Source: Chryseobacterium angstadtii (lineage in GTDB: Bacteria > Bacteroidota > Bacteroidia > Flavobacteriales > Weeksellaceae). Taken from it: DNA of 64,000 nt. Shown one piece after another: positions 61,379-64,000 of this stretch; the stretch's first letter is position 1, and the number at the start of each line of letters is the position of its first letter. The notes under the pieces are model-generated. The model did not search any database. It was not told the origin of the DNA and was given only the letters and a program-made list of their open reading frames with translations. The DNA lies in contig NZ_LFND01000001.1 of assembly GCF_001045465.1 (NCBI RefSeq), positions 62,001 to 126,000 on the forward strand, read 5' to 3'. Position numbers and translations under genes: made by a program.

Positions 61379-61903
61379 TTAGTTCACCTTTGTAGTCTTT
61401 ACATTGGTGTCATCCAGATTGTAATACTTTACTACTGCATTATAATCGCTGTAATCTACAGAGTTGGCACTTTTGCTTGCCTGTGCAGGAACAAGTACCA
61501 ATCTGAACCTTTGATTATTCAGATAATCGTTGGTTTCAGCCGCAGTCATTTCTGTTCCTAAATTAAAGTTCTCATCATCAATTCTGATCTGTACGTTTTG
61601 AGAATCGAAAACGAAATTATAATCAAATACTCTGTTTGTCGGTAAAGTTCCTGAATTAGGCAAATAAACAGACTTTGGAATCTGCTGCCATGCATTACCT
61701 GCTGCTCTATACACTAAAACCACATCGGTCTGGTTGATATTGATTCCCTGTGTGAACGCATATCCGTTTCCATTGGTAAATGATCCGGTAATGTCTCTCA
61801 TTCTTGAATAGGTGTCGCTATCCGTATTATCATCGTTATTATCACAGCTGAATATAAATAATGATACAAATGCCAGGAATAGAAAAGGAAGAATTTTTTT
61901 CAT
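61379..61903 (-). CDS. Lipoprotein, unknown
   Basis: A 174-residue protein with signal and lipobox (FLAFVSLFIFSC) followed by a run of Asp/Asn (CDNNDDNTDSD), a Bacteroidetes lipoprotein tether that often marks surface export. The rest is beta-rich (VVLVYRAAGNAWQQIPKSVYLPNSG, NVQIRIDDENFNL). No family is recognised. It is divergent from the GH3 gene. Confidence 0.7.
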   Translation of the reverse strand: MKKILPFLFLAFVSLFIFSCDNNDDNTDSDTYSRMRDITGSFTNGNGYAFTQGININQTDVVLVYRAAGNAWQQIPKSVYLPNSGTLPTNRVFDYNFVFDSQNVQIRIDDENFNLGTEMTAAETNDYLNNQRFRLVLVPAQASKSANSVDYSDYNAVVKYYNLDDTNVKTTKVN

Positions 61904-62018
61904 TTTTAGAAATGTTTAGTTATTATTTATAAAGCGTATTCAAATCATATACCAAAAGTTGCAAAAACATTGTTTTCATCATTTTTTTAATTGTATTTTT
62001 GTTCTTATTCAAAAGATC

Positions 62019-63752
62019 ATGAAGAAATTGTTATATACTTCCCTCTTTATTTTTTCATTAATAAGCTTTACTGCCAAAGCTCAATACCAGCCTAAAAATA
62101 GTTCAAAAGAAGACCTGAAAAAGGCTCAGCACTGGGTAAACAAGACCTACCGTTCACTTTCTCAGGATGAAAAGCTTGGCCAGCTGTTTATTGTAGCGCT
62201 TTACACCAATAAGGGTGAAGATTATATTAATCAGATCAGAAACATTGTTATTAATGATAAAATCGGAGGACTGATTTTAATGCAGGATGATGCTGCCAGA
62301 GAAATCAATCTGGTGAACGAGTTCCAGCAGAAATCCAGAGTTCCGATGATGATCGGGATGGATGCAGAATGGGGACTTTTCCAAAGAATTGCCACTGCCT
62401 ACAAATTTCCGTGGGCCATGACACTCGGAGCTATACAGGATAAAAACCTGATTTACCAGATGTCCGCCAAAATAGCCGAAGACTGTCACAGAATGGGGAT
62501 CAACTGGGATTTCGCACCGGTTGTAGATGTGAATACCAACCCAAGCAATCCTATTATCGGAAACAGAAGTTTCGGTTCAGAGGTAGATAATGTGATCAGT
62601 TCTGCTTTGGCTTACTCTAACGGGCTTCAGGATAATACTATTCTTGCAGCTATTAAACATTTCCCTGGGCATGGTGATACCAGTAAAGATTCACATACGG
62701 ACTTACCTGTAGTTTCACATAATTTAGAAAGACTCAACACCGTTGAACTGGCTCCTTTTAAAGCTTTAATGGATAAAGGAATCGGAGGTGTCATGGTAGC
62801 CCATCTGTATGTTCCAAGTCTTGAATCTGAAAAAGGAATACCTGCTTCCGTTTCAAAGAATATCATAACAGGATTGTTAAAAGATAAATTAGGCTACAAA
62901 GGCTTAATTATTACGGATGCCCTGAATATGGGAGCTGTAGCCAATAAATACAAACCCGGAGAACTGGATGCGCTTGCATTCAAAGCAGGAAATGATATCA
63001 TGCTTTTCTCTCAGGGTGTTGCAGAAGGAAAGAAATTAATTCAGAAAAGTATTGATAAAGGTGAAATTTCACAATCGAGAGTGGAAGAAAGTGTTAAAAA
63101 GATTTTATTAACCAAATACTTCCTGGGACTTGATCAATACACTCCGAAAAAGCCGGAAAATATCAATAGTGATCTCAATAATGATTCCCATAAAACATTG
63201 GTTCAAAATCTTTACGCCAATGCAATTACTTTATTAAAAGATGATCAGAAACTGCTTCCCATTACCGGGAAACAAGTCTATTATGTTCCTCTGGAAGAAG
63301 CTCCTTATCAGACTTTTGCCAATCAGCTTGGCTCTAATATTACCATCAAAAAAGCCGGCGAAATCAATAGTATTCCTGCAGGTTCTACTGTGATTGTAGG
63401 ATTCCACAAGGATAATTCAACAGCGTACAAGCCTTATAAAATCTCGGCAGAGTCTAAAAAGATTCTTGCTGATCTTACGGGCAGACAAAACGTTATTCTC
63501 AATGTATTCGGAAGTGCATATGCTTTAAAAGACATTGATATTTCAAAAGTATCCACGGTTCTAGTCTCTTACGAAAACAATGACGATTCAATGACAGCCG
63601 CCGCCGCTGCTCTGAACGGAAAAACAAAAATATGGGGCAAACTGCCTGTACTGGTTAACGATCAGTTGAAAGCAGGAATGGGAATCGAAAAAGCTCCCGC
63701 TTCCGGCTCGAATGCAAACTCAACAGTTTTTACAACATCAAAACAAAAATAA
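62019..63752 (+). CDS. GH3-family beta-N-acetylglucosaminidase (NagZ-like), exported
   Basis: About 577 residues from the ATG at 62019 (MKKLLYTSLFIFSL); the frame from 61959 begins with TTG. After a signal peptide comes a GH3 TIM barrel with DFAPVVDVNTNPSNPIIGNRSFGS and the NagZ hallmark loop KHFPGHGDTSKDSHTDLP, whose Asp/His act as the acid/base. The nucleophile is in ITDALNMGAV. The smaller C-terminal domain (about 370-577) completes a two-domain form. It probably removes GlcNAc from muropeptides or glycans in the periplasm. Confidence 0.9.
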   Translation: MKKLLYTSLFIFSLISFTAKAQYQPKNSSKEDLKKAQHWVNKTYRSLSQDEKLGQLFIVALYTNKGEDYINQIRNIVINDKIGGLILMQDDAAREINLVNEFQQKSRVPMMIGMDAEWGLFQRIATAYKFPWAMTLGAIQDKNLIYQMSAKIAEDCHRMGINWDFAPVVDVNTNPSNPIIGNRSFGSEVDNVISSALAYSNGLQDNTILAAIKHFPGHGDTSKDSHTDLPVVSHNLERLNTVELAPFKALMDKGIGGVMVAHLYVPSLESEKGIPASVSKNIITGLLKDKLGYKGLIITDALNMGAVANKYKPGELDALAFKAGNDIMLFSQGVAEGKKLIQKSIDKGEISQSRVEESVKKILLTKYFLGLDQYTPKKPENINSDLNNDSHKTLVQNLYANAITLLKDDQKLLPITGKQVYYVPLEEAPYQTFANQLGSNITIKKAGEINSIPAGSTVIVGFHKDNSTAYKPYKISAESKKILADLTGRQNVILNVFGSAYALKDIDISKVSTVLVSYENNDDSMTAAAAALNGKTKIWGKLPVLVNDQLKAGMGIEKAPASGSNANSTVFTTSKQK

Positions 63753-63756
63753 TCTA

Positions 63757-64000
63757 ATGAAAATAGGCATACTTTGCTATCCAACATACGGAGGAAGCGG
63801 AATTGTAGCAACAGAACTGGGAATGTCTCTTGCCAACAAAGGATATGAGGTTCACTTTATAAGTTCTGCGCTCCCTGCAAGACTGGACATCACCAACCCG
63901 AACATTTTTTTTCACCGGGTGAATGTACAGACCTATCCCCTTTTTCAGTATCAGCCTTATGATATTGCATTAAGCTCAATGATTTACCGTGTCGTAAATC
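63757..64000 (+). CDS. bshA: N-acetyl-alpha-D-glucosaminyl L-malate synthase BshA, N-terminal part
   Basis: 81 codons are visible before the right edge. The start MKIGILCYPTYGGSGIVATELG is the typical BshA beginning, with the glycine-rich loop GGSGIVA that binds UDP-GlcNAc in this GT4 family. Later segments (GYEVHFISSALPARL, YPLFQYQPYDIALSSMIY) fit too. BshA makes GlcNAc-malate, the first step of bacillithiol, a redox thiol found in Bacteroidetes. It lies 4 bp after the GH3 stop. Confidence 0.88.
   Translation, partial: MKIGILCYPTYGGSGIVATELGMSLANKGYEVHFISSALPARLDITNPNIFFHRVNVQTYPLFQYQPYDIALSSMIYRVVN

Noticed and set aside
1..64000. CRISPR array, tRNA/rRNA genes, prophage or conjugative genes
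   Set aside because: None was recognised on either strand; the repeats found are hairpin or spacer types without regular unit-spacer structure.

Overview
The window reads as a chromosomal segment of a Flavobacteriales bacterium most like Chryseobacterium (Weeksellaceae). Supporting signs are AT-rich spacers, a Bacteroidetes-type promoter (TTG, about 20 bp, TAnnTTTG), a type IX secretion (T9SS) sorting domain, OmpA/TonB-type outer-membrane genes, a GG-leader peptide of the Bacteroidetes kind, bacillithiol synthesis (bshA) and RAYT transposases with palindromic REP-like hairpins. I saw no rRNA, tRNA, CRISPR array, prophage or plasmid backbone.

Layout. 1-3100: a cut helicase gene, a SMUG2-type DNA glycosylase, a SUKH protein, a RAYT transposase and a CPBP membrane protease. 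3167-24450: a long minus-strand phenylacetate (paa) catabolic cluster, read as TetR regulator, paaK, paaE, paaA, paaB, paaC, paaD, [beta-helix gene, T9SS cargo gene], paaG, [four-helix-bundle gene], paaH, paaI, thiolase, paaY, [esterase, two unknowns, second RAYT], paaZ. Bracketed genes are apparent intruders. Nearly every spacer in the cluster is an imperfect palindrome. paaF is not present. Two matching TetR-type palindromes bracket a good promoter in front of paaK.

24922-35715: clpB; then a very short gene for a GG-leader peptide whose core has a six-cysteine knottin-like framework; then four paralogous M43 metalloprotease lipoproteins. A small unit (unknown protein, membrane protein, histidine kinase, LuxR-type regulator) sits after the first protease. 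The last three share a nearly identical terminator hairpin, pointing to tandem duplication.

35770-52017: two M1 metallopeptidases, an outer-membrane beta-barrel receptor divergent from an OmpR-type two-component pair, an exo/endonuclease-phosphatase, an SDR dienoyl-CoA reductase-like enzyme, a DUF1573 protein divergent from a second OmpR-type pair, and a GH92 glycosidase. 52296-64000: housekeeping and envelope genes: dihydroorotase, flippase, sugar nucleotidyltransferase, DUF4292 lipoprotein, EnvC-like amidase activator, tatA, DUF4254, lipoproteins, ribA, a GH3 N-acetylglucosaminidase and the start of bshA.

How it works together: the paa genes would take phenylacetate through phenylacetyl-CoA (PaaK), epoxidation (PaaABCDE), isomerisation (PaaG), ring opening and oxidation (PaaZ) and beta-oxidation-like steps (PaaH, thiolase) to acetyl-CoA and succinyl-CoA, with PaaI and PaaY as salvage functions, probably under control of the neighbouring TetR protein. 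The most novel-looking items are the knottin-framework GG peptide, the four-helix-bundle gene bracketed by a perfect 29-bp inverted repeat inside the paa operon, and a REP palindrome lying in frame inside its own RAYT gene.
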